64,000 bases of DNA from Rhizobium sp. C1 (GTDB lineage Bacteria > Pseudomonadota > Alphaproteobacteria > Rhizobiales > Rhizobiaceae). Shown in pieces: positions 35,603 to 44,900 of the stretch (positions are counted from its first letter, which is position 1; every line of letters begins with the position of its first letter). The notes beneath the pieces are model-generated. The model saw only the letters and a program-made list of their open reading frames with translations, made no database searches and was not told where the DNA came from. Both the position numbers and the translations under genes were made by a program. Location: contig NZ_JAJNCY010000005.1 of NCBI RefSeq assembly GCF_021026335.1, forward strand, positions 124,001 through 188,000, given 5' to 3'.

Positions 35603-36619
35603 CTATCGATCGGCCGGTGCGCCGCCGCAGGAGCCGCGCACCACCAGCATACAGGGCAGCTTGCGCCAGCCCGGTTCGAGTTTTTGGCCCTCTCCCAGGG
35701 CCAAAACCGTAAGTCCCGCCTGCCGGCCCAGCTCCTTCAGGTTCATGTCCACCGTCGTCAGCGGCGGGCGTGACTGGGCAGCGACGATTTCCCAGTTGTC
35801 GAACCCGACCACGGAAACCTCGCCCGGCACCGAAACGCCAAGTTCGCGCAAGCCGTCGATCACGCCGCGAGCAATCATGTCATTGCCGCAGAAAATGCCA
35901 TCCGGCCGCTCGCCGGCCTTCCACAGGTCAAGAATGGCTTCCCGGCCCCAGGATTCCGTCCACTGCCCATGCAGCACCGGCGCATCGCTGGCGGCGAGCC
36001 GGCGGAAGGCTGACGCGCGCTCCAGTGCCGCGATGAACGCGTCTGGCCCGGTGATATGCGCGAGCCGCTTGCGCCCCAGAGAAAGCAGATGCGAAACCGC
36101 AATCTCCGCCCCCTGAACATCGTCAGAGGCATAGGTAATGCTGCTCGGCGGTCCGGCCGTGAAAGCATAGACCACCGGCACTGGCAGGTCGGACAGATCG
36201 ACCGGCAGCGCGCGATCGGTGCGCTTGCCGGTGGCGATGATACCATCCACCTGCTTGTCGAGCATCGCCTCGACATGCACCCGCGCCAGCGCCGGATCGT
36301 CCTCGATGGCGCAGAGAAAGACAGAGACACCCTTGTCTACCAGCGCCTCCGACACGCCCGCCATCAGCGGCAGCGTGAAGCGGCCGTAGGTGTCGTTCGT
36401 CAGAAGCCCGATGGTCAGGGACCGCCGCGACAGAAGCCCCCGCGCCAATGCATTCGGCCGAAAGCCGATTTCTGCAGCGATCCGTTTGATCCGCACCCGC
36501 GTCTCTTCCGCCATGCGGCCCGTGTCGTTCAGCGCTTTGGAAACGGTAGACACGCTCACGCCGGCGGCACGGGCCAGATCGTGTATCGTCGTGCGTGCGT
36601 TTTTCGAGTCCTGTGTCAG
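35603..36619 (-). CDS. LacI-family transcriptional regulator, probable CTG start
   Basis: A regulator of about 338 residues with an N-terminal LacI helix-turn-helix (TTIHDLARAAGVSVSTVSKA) and hinge, then a periplasmic-binding-protein-like sugar domain. No in-frame ATG, GTG or TTG exists between the palindromic operators and the helix-turn-helix. The best start is CTG 36619, five nt after a perfect GGGAGG; it gives the usual nine residues before the motif. The only other in-frame starts (GTG 36727, TTG 36724) would place both operators inside the coding region. An out-of-frame ATG at 36632 could mean a +1 frameshift instead. It heads the GH127 operon and probably represses it. Confidence 0.82.
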   Translation of the reverse strand: MTQDSKNARTTIHDLARAAGVSVSTVSKALNDTGRMAEETRVRIKRIAAEIGFRPNALARGLLSRRSLTIGLLTNDTYGRFTLPLMAGVSEALVDKGVSVFLCAIEDDPALARVHVEAMLDKQVDGIIATGKRTDRALPVDLSDLPVPVVYAFTAGPPSSITYASDDVQGAEIAVSHLLSLGRKRLAHITGPDAFIAALERASAFRRLAASDAPVLHGQWTESWGREAILDLWKAGERPDGIFCGNDMIARGVIDGLRELGVSVPGEVSVVGFDNWEIVAAQSRPPLTTVDMNLKELGRQAGLTVLALGEGQKLEPGWRKLPCMLVVRGSCGGAPADR

Positions 36620-36645
36620 CGCTGCCTCCCATCGCTTCCTGACGA

Positions 36646-36694
36646 GAGAAAACCTTTTCTCATAGTCATAGTCAATATGAGAAAACGTTTTCTC
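36646..36694 (-). promoter_or_regulatory. Twin LacI-type operators of the GH127 operon
   Basis: A perfect 16-bp palindrome GAGAAAACGTTTTCTC (36679-36694) and a one-mismatch copy GAGAAAACCTTTTCTC (36646-36661) lie 33 bp apart centre to centre, with a TTGACT -35-like box between them (36675-36670, minus strand). The CpG-centred form is typical of LacI/GalR operators. They sit just before the regulator's CTG start, so autoregulation of the whole operon is expected. Confidence 0.8.
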
Positions 36695-36811
36695 AAAATT
36701 TTCCTGAAGTAGGCTTCCCGCCAACACCGATTGTGCGGCGCAAACAACAGAGGGTCTTCGGGGGCATGAAAGGCCGCCGGCGAAGACGTCGGCGAGCCTC
36801 GTTCCCGTCGT

Positions 36812-39800
36812 TCAGGCGGTTTCCAGGACGGCCAGAACATCGCCGGCACGCACCGCCCGACCGGGACTGGCACGCACCTCGCGCACACGGCCATCGGCAT
36901 GGGCGGAGATCGCGATTTCCATCTTCATGGATTCGATGATGGCGAGTGTGTCGCCCGCCTTCACCCGCGCGCCGGGCTCGACGAGCACCTTCCAGACATT
37001 GCCGGGCACGGCGCTTTCGATGCCAATGCAGCCCTCCGGGATGTCGCCCGCCATGGGCTGGCCGGCTCCGTCGTCGGCGGAGAACGTGTCGAGCCCCTCC
37101 TCCTTCCAGCGCCGCCGCTCTGCCTCGAAGGCGGATTGCTGGCCCTGCTTGAAGGCCGCTATGGCCCCGGCATTGGCCGCAAGATCGGCCTCGTAGGCGG
37201 CATAGGAAAACTCGCCCTCCTCGATGCGCACCGGATAACCGCCATGCGGAAACGCGGCGCGCGCCTCGGTCAGCTCGCCATGCGTGACGGGGAAGAACCG
37301 GACTTGGTCGAAGAAATCGAGCAGCCACGGCTTGTCCTTCGAAAACACCTGCGTCTGCCGCCATGTGTTCCACATCTGGATCGTGCGGCCGAAGAGCTGG
37401 TAGCCGCCCGGCCCTTCCATGCCGTAGATGCACATATAGGCCCCGCCGATCCCGACCGCGTTTTCCGGCGTCCAGGTGCGGGCGGGATTATACTTCGTCG
37501 TCACCAGCCGCTGCCGCGGATCGAGCGGCGTGGCCACCGGCGCGCCGAGATAGACGTCGCCGAGGCCCATGACCAGATAGGAGGCGTTGAAGATCGTGTC
37601 CTTCACCGCCTGCTCGTCGGCCAAGCCGTTGATGCGGCGGATGAACTCGATGTTCGACGGGCACCAGGGCGCATTGGGGCGCACCAGTTCCTGATACTTG
37701 CGCATGGCAAGCTCCGCTTCCGGATCGTTCCACGACAGCGGCAGCCAGACCGTGCGGCTCGGGACCTTGACGCTCGCAATATCCGGCAGCGAGGCCTCGA
37801 TTTCGCCCAGCAGACCGAGAAGCGTCGAGCGCTTCAACGCCGCGCCATCGTAATGCACCTGCAGCGAGCGGATGCCGGGCGTGAGATCGATCAGCCCCGG
37901 CAGCTTCTCCGACTTCAGCGCCTGCATCAGAAGATGCGCGCGCAGACGCAGGCCGATGTCGAGCTGCATCGGGCCATATTCGACCAGCAGATTGTCGTCG
38001 CCCTGCCGGCGATAGACGACCGGCACAGGCGTATCGTCACGCTGCGCGAGGACCGGAGAACCGGCCTTTGCACCGAGACCAATGACGGTCGGCCCTTCAA
38101 CCGGGTCTTCCTCCCGATGAACCGCATGAAACCGGATCGTATCGCCGGGCTTGAACTGACCCATTTTCCACTGCTCGTCGCCCGCAATGACCGCCGGGCA
38201 GACGAAGCCGCCGAGGCTCGGGCCGTCGGGCCCGAGGATGATCGGCATGTCGCCGGTAAAGTCGATCGCGCCAATTGCATAGGCATTGTCGTGCAGGTTG
38301 GAAGGGTGCAGCCCGGCCTCGCCGCCATCGGCGCGCGCCCATTGCGGTGCGGGGCCGATCAGGCGAACGCCGGTGCGGGCGGAGTTGTAATGCACCTCAT
38401 AAGCCGTCGAGAACAGCGTCTCGATATCCTTTTCGAGGAAGAAATCGGGCGCGCCGTGCGGACCATAGAGCACGCCGACCGACCATTCGCGCGTCAGCGG
38501 CGCGGGCTGCCCAGCGGGTTTCACGCCGGCTTGCGATGCGCGGGCGAGCCGCAGCACGTGACCAGCACGCAACGTGCCCGTAGCGTGGCCTCCGAACTGG
38601 CCGAGCCCGAACGTGGCGCGCGAACCGAGCACGACCGGAGCCGCAAAGCCACCGGCGACGGCGAGATAGGCACGCTGCCCCGCCCCTTCGATCTGGCCGA
38701 TGCTCAGCGTTTGACCTGCCTTCACCACGACCGGTGCATCATGCGCCACCGGCGCACCGTCCAACGTCATCGGCATCCGCGCGCCGGACAGCGCCACGGT
38801 GATATCGGAGAAGAATTTCAGCACCGGACCGGAGACCGTCAGTTCGAGCGCCGCCGTCTCGTCCGCGTTACCGACCAGACGATTGGCGTGGCGGAAAGAA
38901 TAGTCGTCCATCGGGCCCGATGGCGGAACGCCGACATGCCAGAGGGCTATCCGGCCCGGCAGTTCCTGCAGGCTCGACTGCGCGCCGGGCGCGATGACCT
39001 CGACCACATCCGGCACGAAGGCGAAGTCCTTGAGCGCCGTCGTCGCGACATCGCCGCTGGCGAAAAGATCGGAGGCGGCAATGGCCTTCAGATAATCGAG
39101 ATTGGTCTCGATGCCCGAAATCGCCGTGCCGTCGAGCGCCTGCTTCAAGGCGGCAATGGCCGCATCGCGATCGTTCGCCGCAACGATCACCTTGGCAAGC
39201 ATCGGGTCGTAGAAAGGCGTGACTTCGGTTCCGGTCTCGATCCAGCCATCGACGCGAATGCCTTCGGGAAACACGACTTCCGTCAGAAGCCCGGCGCTCG
39301 GACGGAAACCGGCATGGGGCATTTCGGCATAGACGCGCGCCTCGATCGCCGCGCCCTTCGGGGTCAGCGTCTCCTTGCCGGTCAGCACATCCTCGCCCGC
39401 CGCCTGCCGGATCATCCATTCGACGAGATCGAGGCCGAACACGGCTTCTGTTACCGGATGTTCGACCTGAAGCCGCGTATTGACCTCGAGAAAATAGAAT
39501 TCCTCGCGCTTCGGATCGTAGATGAATTCCACCGTGCCGGCCGAGGCATAGTTCGCCTGCCTGCCCAGCGCCACGGCGGCGGCATGCAGGCTCTTGCGCA
39601 CAGCATCGGATAGCCCCGGCGCCGGCGTTTCCTCGATCACCTTCTGGTTTCGCCGCTGGAGCGAGCAGTCACGTTCGCCGAGCGACATCACCCTGCCCTT
39701 GCCGTCGCCGAAGATCTGCACCTCGACATGCCGGGCTTTTGCCACGAAACGCTCCAGATAGACGCGCGCATCGCCGAAGCTGGCGCGCGCCGTGCGCTGC

Positions 39801-40348
39801 ACGGTCTCGAAGGCCGCCTTCAGCGCGCCTGCATCCTCGCAAAGCTGCATGCCGATGCCGCCGCCGCCTGCGGTGGATTTCAGCATGACGGGGTAGCCGA
39901 TGCGTTCCGCCTCCGTTAGCGCTTCCTCGACGGTGTCGAGCAGGCCACTGCCGGGCAGCAGCGGAACGCCGCTTTCGCGCGCGATTTCACGCGCGGTGTG
40001 CTTCAGCCCGAAAGCCTGGATATTCTCCGGCGTGGGGCCGATGAAGGCGATGCCCTCTTCCGCCAGACGGGCGGCGAAACCGATATTTTCGGAGAGAAAG
40101 CCATAGCCCGGATGCACGGCCTCGGCCCCCGTCGCCTTGCAGGCGGCGACGACGGCCTCGACATTCAGATAGCTTTCGGTCGCCGGGGCCGGACCGAGGC
40201 GCACGGCCTCATCCGCCATCTGGACCGCCTTGGAAAAGCGATCGGCATCCGAATAGACGGCGACGGAGGCGATGCCGAGTTGTTTGCAGCTGCGGATGAT
40301 CCGCACGGCGATTTCGCCGCGATTGGCGATCAGGATTTTCTTGAACAT
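36812..40348 (-). CDS. uca: Guanidine/urea carboxylase (biotin-dependent)
   Basis: A 1178-residue multidomain carboxylase. The biotin carboxylase domain is at about 1-450 ([17 protein letters not shown], then [13 protein letters not shown]), followed by a PxpC-like domain ([19 protein letters not shown] onward), a PxpB-like domain and a C-terminal biotinyl domain with the biotin Lys at 1142 (ESMKME). It uses ATP and bicarbonate to carboxylate guanidine or urea. Two DUF1989 genes upstream and a guanidine-I riboswitch on the operon argue that guanidine is the physiological substrate, as shown for this gene set in other bacteria. The allophanate hydrolase normally fused or adjacent to urea carboxylase is absent here. 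The residue that separates guanidine from urea enzymes was not checked. Confidence 0.92.
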   Translation of the reverse strand: MFKKILIANRGEIAVRIIRSCKQLGIASVAVYSDADRFSKAVQMADEAVRLGPAPATESYLNVEAVVAACKATGAEAVHPGYGFLSENIGFAARLAEEGIAFIGPTPENIQAFGLKHTAREIARESGVPLLPGSGLLDTVEEALTEAERIGYPVMLKSTAGGGGIGMQLCEDAGALKAAFETVQRTARASFGDARVYLERFVAKARHVEVQIFGDGKGRVMSLGERDCSLQRRNQKVIEETPAPGLSDAVRKSLHAAAVALGRQANYASAGTVEFIYDPKREEFYFLEVNTRLQVEHPVTEAVFGLDLVEWMIRQAAGEDVLTGKETLTPKGAAIEARVYAEMPHAGFRPSAGLLTEVVFPEGIRVDGWIETGTEVTPFYDPMLAKVIVAANDRDAAIAALKQALDGTAISGIETNLDYLKAIAASDLFASGDVATTALKDFAFVPDVVEVIAPGAQSSLQELPGRIALWHVGVPPSGPMDDYSFRHANRLVGNADETAALELTVSGPVLKFFSDITVALSGARMPMTLDGAPVAHDAPVVVKAGQTLSIGQIEGAGQRAYLAVAGGFAAPVVLGSRATFGLGQFGGHATGTLRAGHVLRLARASQAGVKPAGQPAPLTREWSVGVLYGPHGAPDFFLEKDIETLFSTAYEVHYNSARTGVRLIGPAPQWARADGGEAGLHPSNLHDNAYAIGAIDFTGDMPIILGPDGPSLGGFVCPAVIAGDEQWKMGQFKPGDTIRFHAVHREEDPVEGPTVIGLGAKAGSPVLAQRDDTPVPVVYRRQGDDNLLVEYGPMQLDIGLRLRAHLLMQALKSEKLPGLIDLTPGIRSLQVHYDGAALKRSTLLGLLGEIEASLPDIASVKVPSRTVWLPLSWNDPEAELAMRKYQELVRPNAPWCPSNIEFIRRINGLADEQAVKDTIFNASYLVMGLGDVYLGAPVATPLDPRQRLVTTKYNPARTWTPENAVGIGGAYMCIYGMEGPGGYQLFGRTIQMWNTWRQTQVFSKDKPWLLDFFDQVRFFPVTHGELTEARAAFPHGGYPVRIEEGEFSYAAYEADLAANAGAIAAFKQGQQSAFEAERRRWKEEGLDTFSADDGAGQPMAGDIPEGCIGIESAVPGNVWKVLVEPGARVKAGDTLAIIESMKMEIAISAHADGRVREVRASPGRAVRAGDVLAVLETA

Positions 40349-40360
40349 GACCGGCCCCGT

Positions 40361-41011
40361 TTAACGCTCGTCGTTCCAGACGAGGACGCGGATCGGCGTC
40401 GGGTCGAAACCGTTGCAGGGATTGTTGATCTGCGGGCAATTGGAGATGACCATCAGGACATCCATCTCGGCCTGCAATTCCACATAATCGCCGGGCGCGG
40501 AAATGCCGTCGACAATGGTCATGGTCGCATCGGGCGCGATCGGCACGTTCATGAAGAAATTGATGTTCGGCGCGACATCGCGCTTGCTCATGCCGTGCTT
40601 GGACACCTCGATGACGAAATTGTCGCGGCAGGCGTGCAGATATTTCGTACCGTGGCCGAAACGCACCGTGTTGCTCTCGCAGGAGCAGGCACCCGCCGAG
40701 GTGTCATGCCGGCCGCAACTGTCGGCGGTCATCTTGAGCATGACGCGGCCCTCGTTCGACATGATCTTCGTGCCGGTCGAGATATAGGCCGCGCCCTGTT
40801 CGCGCATCGTGTCCTGATTGGAATAGCGCTCGGAGAAATCTTCCGCATTGTAGAACAGCGTATCGATGGCCTGCTGGCCGTAGCTGTCCTCGATGCGCAC
40901 GATCTGCCCCTTGCGGATGACGGTCGAAAACGGCGCTTCGGCCGGGATGTGATGGTCCTGAACGGCAGCCTCGATCGTGCGGGCCGGCGATGTCTGGATG
41001 AAATCGGTCAT
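40361..41011 (-). CDS. DUF1989 protein, carboxyguanidine deiminase subunit (urea carboxylase-associated protein)
   Basis: A 216-residue DUF1989 protein (UAAP type). A Cys-rich block, CGRHDTSAGACSCESNTV, and NFFMNVPIAPDATMTIVDG are family hallmarks, and the Cys residues probably bind a metal. In guanidine-degrading bacteria a pair of such proteins (CgdA/CgdB) together remove ammonia from carboxyguanidine to give allophanate. The second member of the pair is the next gene upstream (41025-41843), 13 nt away. ATG 41011 begins MTDFIQTSPART. Which of the two is CgdA or CgdB is not decided here. Confidence 0.87.
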   Translation of the reverse strand: MTDFIQTSPARTIEAAVQDHHIPAEAPFSTVIRKGQIVRIEDSYGQQAIDTLFYNAEDFSERYSNQDTMREQGAAYISTGTKIMSNEGRVMLKMTADSCGRHDTSAGACSCESNTVRFGHGTKYLHACRDNFVIEVSKHGMSKRDVAPNINFFMNVPIAPDATMTIVDGISAPGDYVELQAEMDVLMVISNCPQINNPCNGFDPTPIRVLVWNDER

Positions 41012-41024
41012 GATCGTCTCCCCC

Positions 41025-41843
41025 TCAAAGCGCTGCAAAGGCATTGTTTTCGAAGCCGCGCACGGCTTCGGCCGTGGCAGTGCGGCAGAGGTCGTCTGCA
41101 GCCGGTTCAGTCGCGGCAATGCGGGTGACCGTGACCGGGTTCGAGGCGTAGACGGGGTTCGGGTCGAGCGGATGCGGAGCGTTGGAAAAGGCCACCTGCA
41201 TGTCCATTTCGGCCCGGAGTTCGATATAGTCTCCGCCGTTCAGGAGATCGGCATTCCAGAAAAACTGGCCGTCCGCGTCCACGCGCACCGGCGCGAAGAG
41301 CGAGAGGGCAGCCGGAATGTCGCGCTTGTCGAGGCCGAGCTTGGTCGCAGCGATCACCAGATTGTCCCGCGTGTTTCGGGCGTAAGGCACGTCGTATTTC
41401 GCGGACACCGAGGCCAGCGTCGAGCCGCCCACGAGGCAATCATGCGCGCCGGACGTATCCTCGACGATCGAGAACATGACGCGGCCCATGTCGGAGAAGA
41501 TCACGCGACCCTTGGAGAGGCCGGTGGTCCATTGCAGCTTCACCGTATCGGGCAGGTTAAGGCGCTCGGTGCGATCAGCCGCATTCCAGGCGACGAGTGC
41601 GACAGTCGTGAATCCGTGATCGAGGCTGACGCGCAGCACTTCATTTTTCTTCACGCTGGTCCACCAGTACCAGCCGCCGGGAATGACCTCCCGGTGCACA
41701 ACGCTTTCGGCGGCAATGTCCGCGGCCGGCAGCTGGCTCTTGCCCGGCAGGGATTTGGGAGCAAATTCCAGCCCCTTCTTCTGGTGCTCTTCATAACGCG
41801 CGCGGTTGGCGGCGATTTCTTCGGCAGAACGTCGGATATGCAT
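41025..41843 (-). CDS. DUF1989 protein, carboxyguanidine deiminase partner subunit
   Basis: A 272-residue DUF1989 protein, longer than its partner. The conserved core is GGWYWWTSVKKNEVLRV, then DTSGAHDCLVGGSTLAS and LFAPVRVDADGQFFW. It has one clear Cys in the active block where its partner has several, consistent with an unequal heterodimer. ATG 41843 (MHIRRSAEE) follows GAGGAGT; the in-frame start at 41861 is less likely. It lies between the importer ATPase and the other DUF1989 gene. Confidence 0.87.
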   Translation of the reverse strand: MHIRRSAEEIAANRARYEEHQKKGLEFAPKSLPGKSQLPAADIAAESVVHREVIPGGWYWWTSVKKNEVLRVSLDHGFTTVALVAWNAADRTERLNLPDTVKLQWTTGLSKGRVIFSDMGRVMFSIVEDTSGAHDCLVGGSTLASVSAKYDVPYARNTRDNLVIAATKLGLDKRDIPAALSLFAPVRVDADGQFFWNADLLNGGDYIELRAEMDMQVAFSNAPHPLDPNPVYASNPVTVTRIAATEPAADDLCRTATAEAVRGFENNAFAAL

Positions 41844-41881
41844 GTTCGCACTCCTCATCAAGTTAGGCCAGGTCGTCCCGG

Positions 41882-42667
41882 CTATTGACCTTTTTGAACC
41901 GGGCCGTCCCGGTCTGGTCGAATGAGAGATGGCTCTCCGGCCCGGCGCGGCGGCCAGATCGGAATGTCGCGGCTGATGGTTGCCCCGTAGCGCAGCTTTT
42001 CCTCGGGCCGGTCGCGCAGCCGCTCGAAAGCGACGACGCGGGTGGCGAGCGTGAAGGCCTCGCGCATGTCATGCGTCACCATCACAACCGTCATCGGGTT
42101 TTCATGCCAGAGCCGTTTCATCAGCGTGTGGATTTCAGCGCGGATGCCGGGGTCGAGCGCCCCGAAGGGCTCGTCCAGCAGCAACACTTTCGGCTTCATG
42201 ATCAGCGCCTGCGCCAGCGCCAGCCGCTGCTGCATGCCGCCGGACAACTGGGCGGGATATTTGTCGAGCGCATGGGACAGGCCGACTTCGGCAATGAGCG
42301 CCTTCGCCTCCTCGATCGCCGCCTTGCGGGCGGCACCGAACAGCCGGCCGGAATAGCGCGCGGCCGTCATCTCCTTTCCGATCAGAACATTGCCGAGCAC
42401 GGTCAGATGCGGAAACACCGAATAACGCTGGAAGACGACGCCGCGATCCGGCCCCGGCTCCGGCGGCAGCGGTGTGCCGTCCAGAAGGATCGTGCCGCGA
42501 GTCGCCTGTTCCTGTCCCAGCAGCATGCGCAGAAACGTGGTCTTGCCGCAGCCGGAAGGGCCGACGAGGGCCACAAAGGCGCGGTCTTCGATCTCGATGG
42601 AGATGTCTTCCAGAACGATCTGGTCGCCATATTCCTTCCAGACCTTGTCGATGGTGATGGCGCTCAT
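41882..42667 (-). CDS. ABC transporter ATPase of the guanidine-linked importer (nitrate/taurine type)
   Basis: A 261-residue ATPase of the SsuB/TauB class. It has Walker A GPSGCGKTT, LSGGMQQRLALAQAL, Walker B VLLLDEPFGALD and VTHDMREAFTLA. ATG 42667 overlaps the permease stop by 4 nt (ATGA). It is encoded between the permease and the DUF1989 genes, so it belongs to the uptake system for the compound sensed by the riboswitch, presumably guanidine. Confidence 0.92.
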   Translation of the reverse strand: MSAITIDKVWKEYGDQIVLEDISIEIEDRAFVALVGPSGCGKTTFLRMLLGQEQATRGTILLDGTPLPPEPGPDRGVVFQRYSVFPHLTVLGNVLIGKEMTAARYSGRLFGAARKAAIEEAKALIAEVGLSHALDKYPAQLSGGMQQRLALAQALIMKPKVLLLDEPFGALDPGIRAEIHTLMKRLWHENPMTVVMVTHDMREAFTLATRVVAFERLRDRPEEKLRYGATISRDIPIWPPRRAGEPSLIRPDRDGPVQKGQ

Positions 42668-43482
42668 GTGTTCTTCTCCAGTTCGGACCAGGGGAAGATG
42701 CCGATGCGCAGGCGGTTCAGAATGTAATCTGTGCCCACGGCCAGAAGCGTGATCCACAGCACGTAGGGGAAGATCACATCCATCGCGAGATAGCGGCGGA
42801 CGAGAAAGATGCGATAACCGAGACCGGCTTCGGACGAGATGGCCTCCGCTGCGATCAGGAAGAGCCAGGCCGGGCCGATCTGCAGGCGCAGCGTATCGAT
42901 GAGGCGCGGCAGGATCTGCGGCAGCACGACACGCAGCGCGATCTGCCAGGAGGAACCGCCCAGCGTTTCCGCCTTGATGATCTGCTCGCGCGGGAGTTCG
43001 ATGGCCTTCAACGCCAGGTCGCGGATCATGATCGGCGTCACGCCGATGGCAATGAGCGCGATCTTGGAGGCTTCACCAAGCCCCATGACGATGAAGAGAA
43101 TCGGCAGCAGCGCGAGTGGCGGCACCATCGAGACGGCGGCAACGAAGGGGGCCAGCAGCGCCCGCATCGTCGGCAGCATGCCGATCAGCATGCCGATGAC
43201 GAGCGCGATGGCGACCGCGATGCCGATGCCGGAAAAGAGCCGCGTCAGGCTTGCGGCCGTATCGGCCCAGAGCAGGATCTGCCCCGAACGGCCGTCCGGT
43301 ACGAAGGCCATACGGTTGATGGCGTCGACGAAAGACGACAGTCCCGGCAGCAGCTTGTCATTGGCATTGTCGGCCAGCCGCGCCGCCGAACCGGCCACAT
43401 AGGCCGCCAGCACGATCAGAAACGGCGCGACGGCCAGCGTCAGCCGCATCCCGCTCGACGGTCTCACATTGATCCAGCGCAT
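42664..43482 (-). CDS. ABC transporter permease of the guanidine-linked importer
   Basis: A 272-residue permease of the SsuC/TauC type. It has an N-terminal helix LTLAVAPFLIVLAAYVAG and several more helices; the EAA-like loop lies around LALKAIELPREQIIKAETLGGSSWQIA. ATG 43482 begins MRWINVRPSS; a longer frame from 43596 overlaps the binding protein and is rejected. It is translationally coupled to the ATPase. Confidence 0.92.
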   Translation of the reverse strand: MRWINVRPSSGMRLTLAVAPFLIVLAAYVAGSAARLADNANDKLLPGLSSFVDAINRMAFVPDGRSGQILLWADTAASLTRLFSGIGIAVAIALVIGMLIGMLPTMRALLAPFVAAVSMVPPLALLPILFIVMGLGEASKIALIAIGVTPIMIRDLALKAIELPREQIIKAETLGGSSWQIALRVVLPQILPRLIDTLRLQIGPAWLFLIAAEAISSEAGLGYRIFLVRRYLAMDVIFPYVLWITLLAVGTDYILNRLRIGIFPWSELEKNT

Positions 43483-43552
43483 GGCTGTCTCCGTTCGCGA
43501 AAGGTGGGAAGGCCCGCCGGGCGATAGCGCCCGGCGGTGACCGGACCGTTGA

Positions 43553-44626
43553 TCAGAGCGCGCCCTTGGCGGCGGCGTCCATGTAGGTCGTCGCAAAGCG
43601 CAGCTTCACATTGCCCTTGTCGCCGAGCACCGTGCCGTCGGGCATTTCAATGCCGATGACATCGGCCGAGGGCGCGCCATTGCCCAGAAGCCCCTTGGAG
43701 AACAGGAAGGTGCGGACATGGTCCATCGTCTTCGGTAGCTCCGGCGAATTGGTAAAGGCCAGCGCATCGGCCGGCTTGTCGAAGAGCTTGGTGGCGGCCA
43801 TCTGGGCTTCGAAACCCTTAAGATCCGTGCCGGAGGCCTGACCCATCGCCGTGCGCGCGGCCTTGCCCTCGTCGCTGTCGGCGGTCATCAGCTTCATCGT
43901 GTCATACCAGATGCCGGCCAGCGCCTTGCCGAAATCGGGATTGTCCTTCAGCGTGGCCGAGTTCGCGACCATAAGGTCGATGATTTCGCCGGGGATCTTG
44001 GAGCTGTCGAAGACCTTCTTGGCATCCGGCTCTTGCATGATCGTCGAGACCAGCGGGTTCCAGGTCACGACGGCGGTCACATCCTTGGTCTTGTAGGCTG
44101 CAACCATATCGGCGTCGGAGGTGTTGACGACCTTCACGTCCTTCTCGGTCATCCCGGCGCTTTCAAGCGCGCGGACAAGCAGATATTCCGAAACGGAGAA
44201 TTCGACGAGATTGACGTTCTGGCCCTTGATGTCCGCGAGCTTGTCCTTGTTCTTCAGGATGATCGCGTCATTGCCGTTGGAGAAGTCGCCGACGATGACG
44301 GCGGTCGTGTCAACGCCGCCGGCGGCCGGAATGGAAAGGCCGTCCATGTTGGTGAGCGTCACCGCGTCAAAGGCGCCGGCCGTATACTGGTTCATGGATT
44401 CGACATAGTCGTTGAACTGCGTGACATCGATCTTGATGCCGTATTTGTCGGCCCATTTCTTCACGATGCCATGATCGGCCGCATAGCCCCAGGGCATCCA
44501 GCCGACATAGATCGACCAGGCAACCTTGAATTCCTTCTTCGGCGCAGCTTCCGCGCTGCCGATGGCGGGCAGAAGAAGCGAAGCGGCGATGGCTGTGATG
44601 GAAAGGAATTTCTTGAAAGTCTGCAT
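43553..44626 (-). CDS. ABC transporter substrate-binding protein, guanidine-linked
   Basis: A 357-residue NMT1/TauA-type periplasmic binding protein. The signal peptide is MQTFKKFLSITAIAASLLL...GSAEA. The mature part has KVAWSIYVGWMPWGYAADHG, as in the 'urea carboxylase-related' binding proteins. ATG 44626 is preferred: AGGGGA lies at good distance, while ATG 44632 is too close to it. It is the first gene after the riboswitch and terminator, so it is directly under guanidine control. Confidence 0.92.
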   Translation of the reverse strand: MQTFKKFLSITAIAASLLLPAIGSAEAAPKKEFKVAWSIYVGWMPWGYAADHGIVKKWADKYGIKIDVTQFNDYVESMNQYTAGAFDAVTLTNMDGLSIPAAGGVDTTAVIVGDFSNGNDAIILKNKDKLADIKGQNVNLVEFSVSEYLLVRALESAGMTEKDVKVVNTSDADMVAAYKTKDVTAVVTWNPLVSTIMQEPDAKKVFDSSKIPGEIIDLMVANSATLKDNPDFGKALAGIWYDTMKLMTADSDEGKAARTAMGQASGTDLKGFEAQMAATKLFDKPADALAFTNSPELPKTMDHVRTFLFSKGLLGNGAPSADVIGIEMPDGTVLGDKGNVKLRFATTYMDAAAKGAL

Positions 44627-44650
44627 TGGCATTCCCCTTTTGTTGTTTGC

Positions 44651-44688
44651 AAAAAGGGATCGGCAATGACCAGCGCCGCCAATCCCTT
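44651..44688 (-). terminator. Intrinsic terminator of the guanidine riboswitch
   Basis: On the minus strand an 11-bp stem (AAGGGATTGGC, plus-strand 44688-44678, with GCCGATCCCTT, 44664-44654, one G-T wobble) is followed by a short T-run. Its 5' arm overlaps the 3' side of aptamer stem P1 (CCAAGG), so ligand-stabilised P1 would prevent the terminator. This makes an ON switch acting on transcription. Confidence 0.78.
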
Positions 44689-44689
44689 G

Positions 44690-44806
44690 GCTAACGAGGT
44701 CTCCCGGGCTTTTGTCCCGCCGTGCACCCGGCGGGATGTCTCCCCACGCCGGTGGCTGCTCTCGGACCAGACACGCCTCAGATGGCGTCGGAACCCTAGC
44801 GTCCAA
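44690..44806 (-). ncRNA. Guanidine-I (ykkC) riboswitch aptamer
   Basis: The minus strand carries the conserved blocks of ykkC in order: CTAGGGTTCCG (44799-44789), CTGGTCCGAGAG (44771-44758 region) and ACGGCGGGACAAAAGCCCGG (44724-44705), followed by GAGA. The GC-rich P3 arm CCCGCCGGGTGCACGGCGGG is also intact. This class binds free guanidinium. It lies between a sigma-54 promoter and the importer/carboxylase operon. Confidence 0.95.
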
Positions 44807-44822
44807 ACTCGACCATGAAGAA

Positions 44823-44837
44823 GCAATCACCGTGCCA
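44823..44837 (-). promoter_or_regulatory. Sigma-54 (RpoN) promoter of the guanidine operon
   Basis: The minus strand reads TGGCACGGTGATTGCT, matching TGGCACG-N4-TTGCW with the invariant GG and GC ten nt apart. Transcription would start near 44811, a few nt before the aptamer begins. This ties guanidine use to nitrogen limitation through an NtrC-type activator. Confidence 0.82.
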
Positions 44838-44900
44838 GACTGTTAAATGTTTTAAAAACAAAGGCTTGGTCATTTGGAGCCCACAGGCCTGCACTCTTAA

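Noticed and set aside
36899-39613. 904-codon open frame on the plus strand
   Set aside because: It is antisense to the uca coding sequence, is rich in Arg/His/Asp and shows no family motif.
36812-40348. Plain urea carboxylase for urea breakdown
   Set aside because: The guanidine-I riboswitch and two DUF1989 genes favour guanidine, and no allophanate hydrolase is fused or adjacent.
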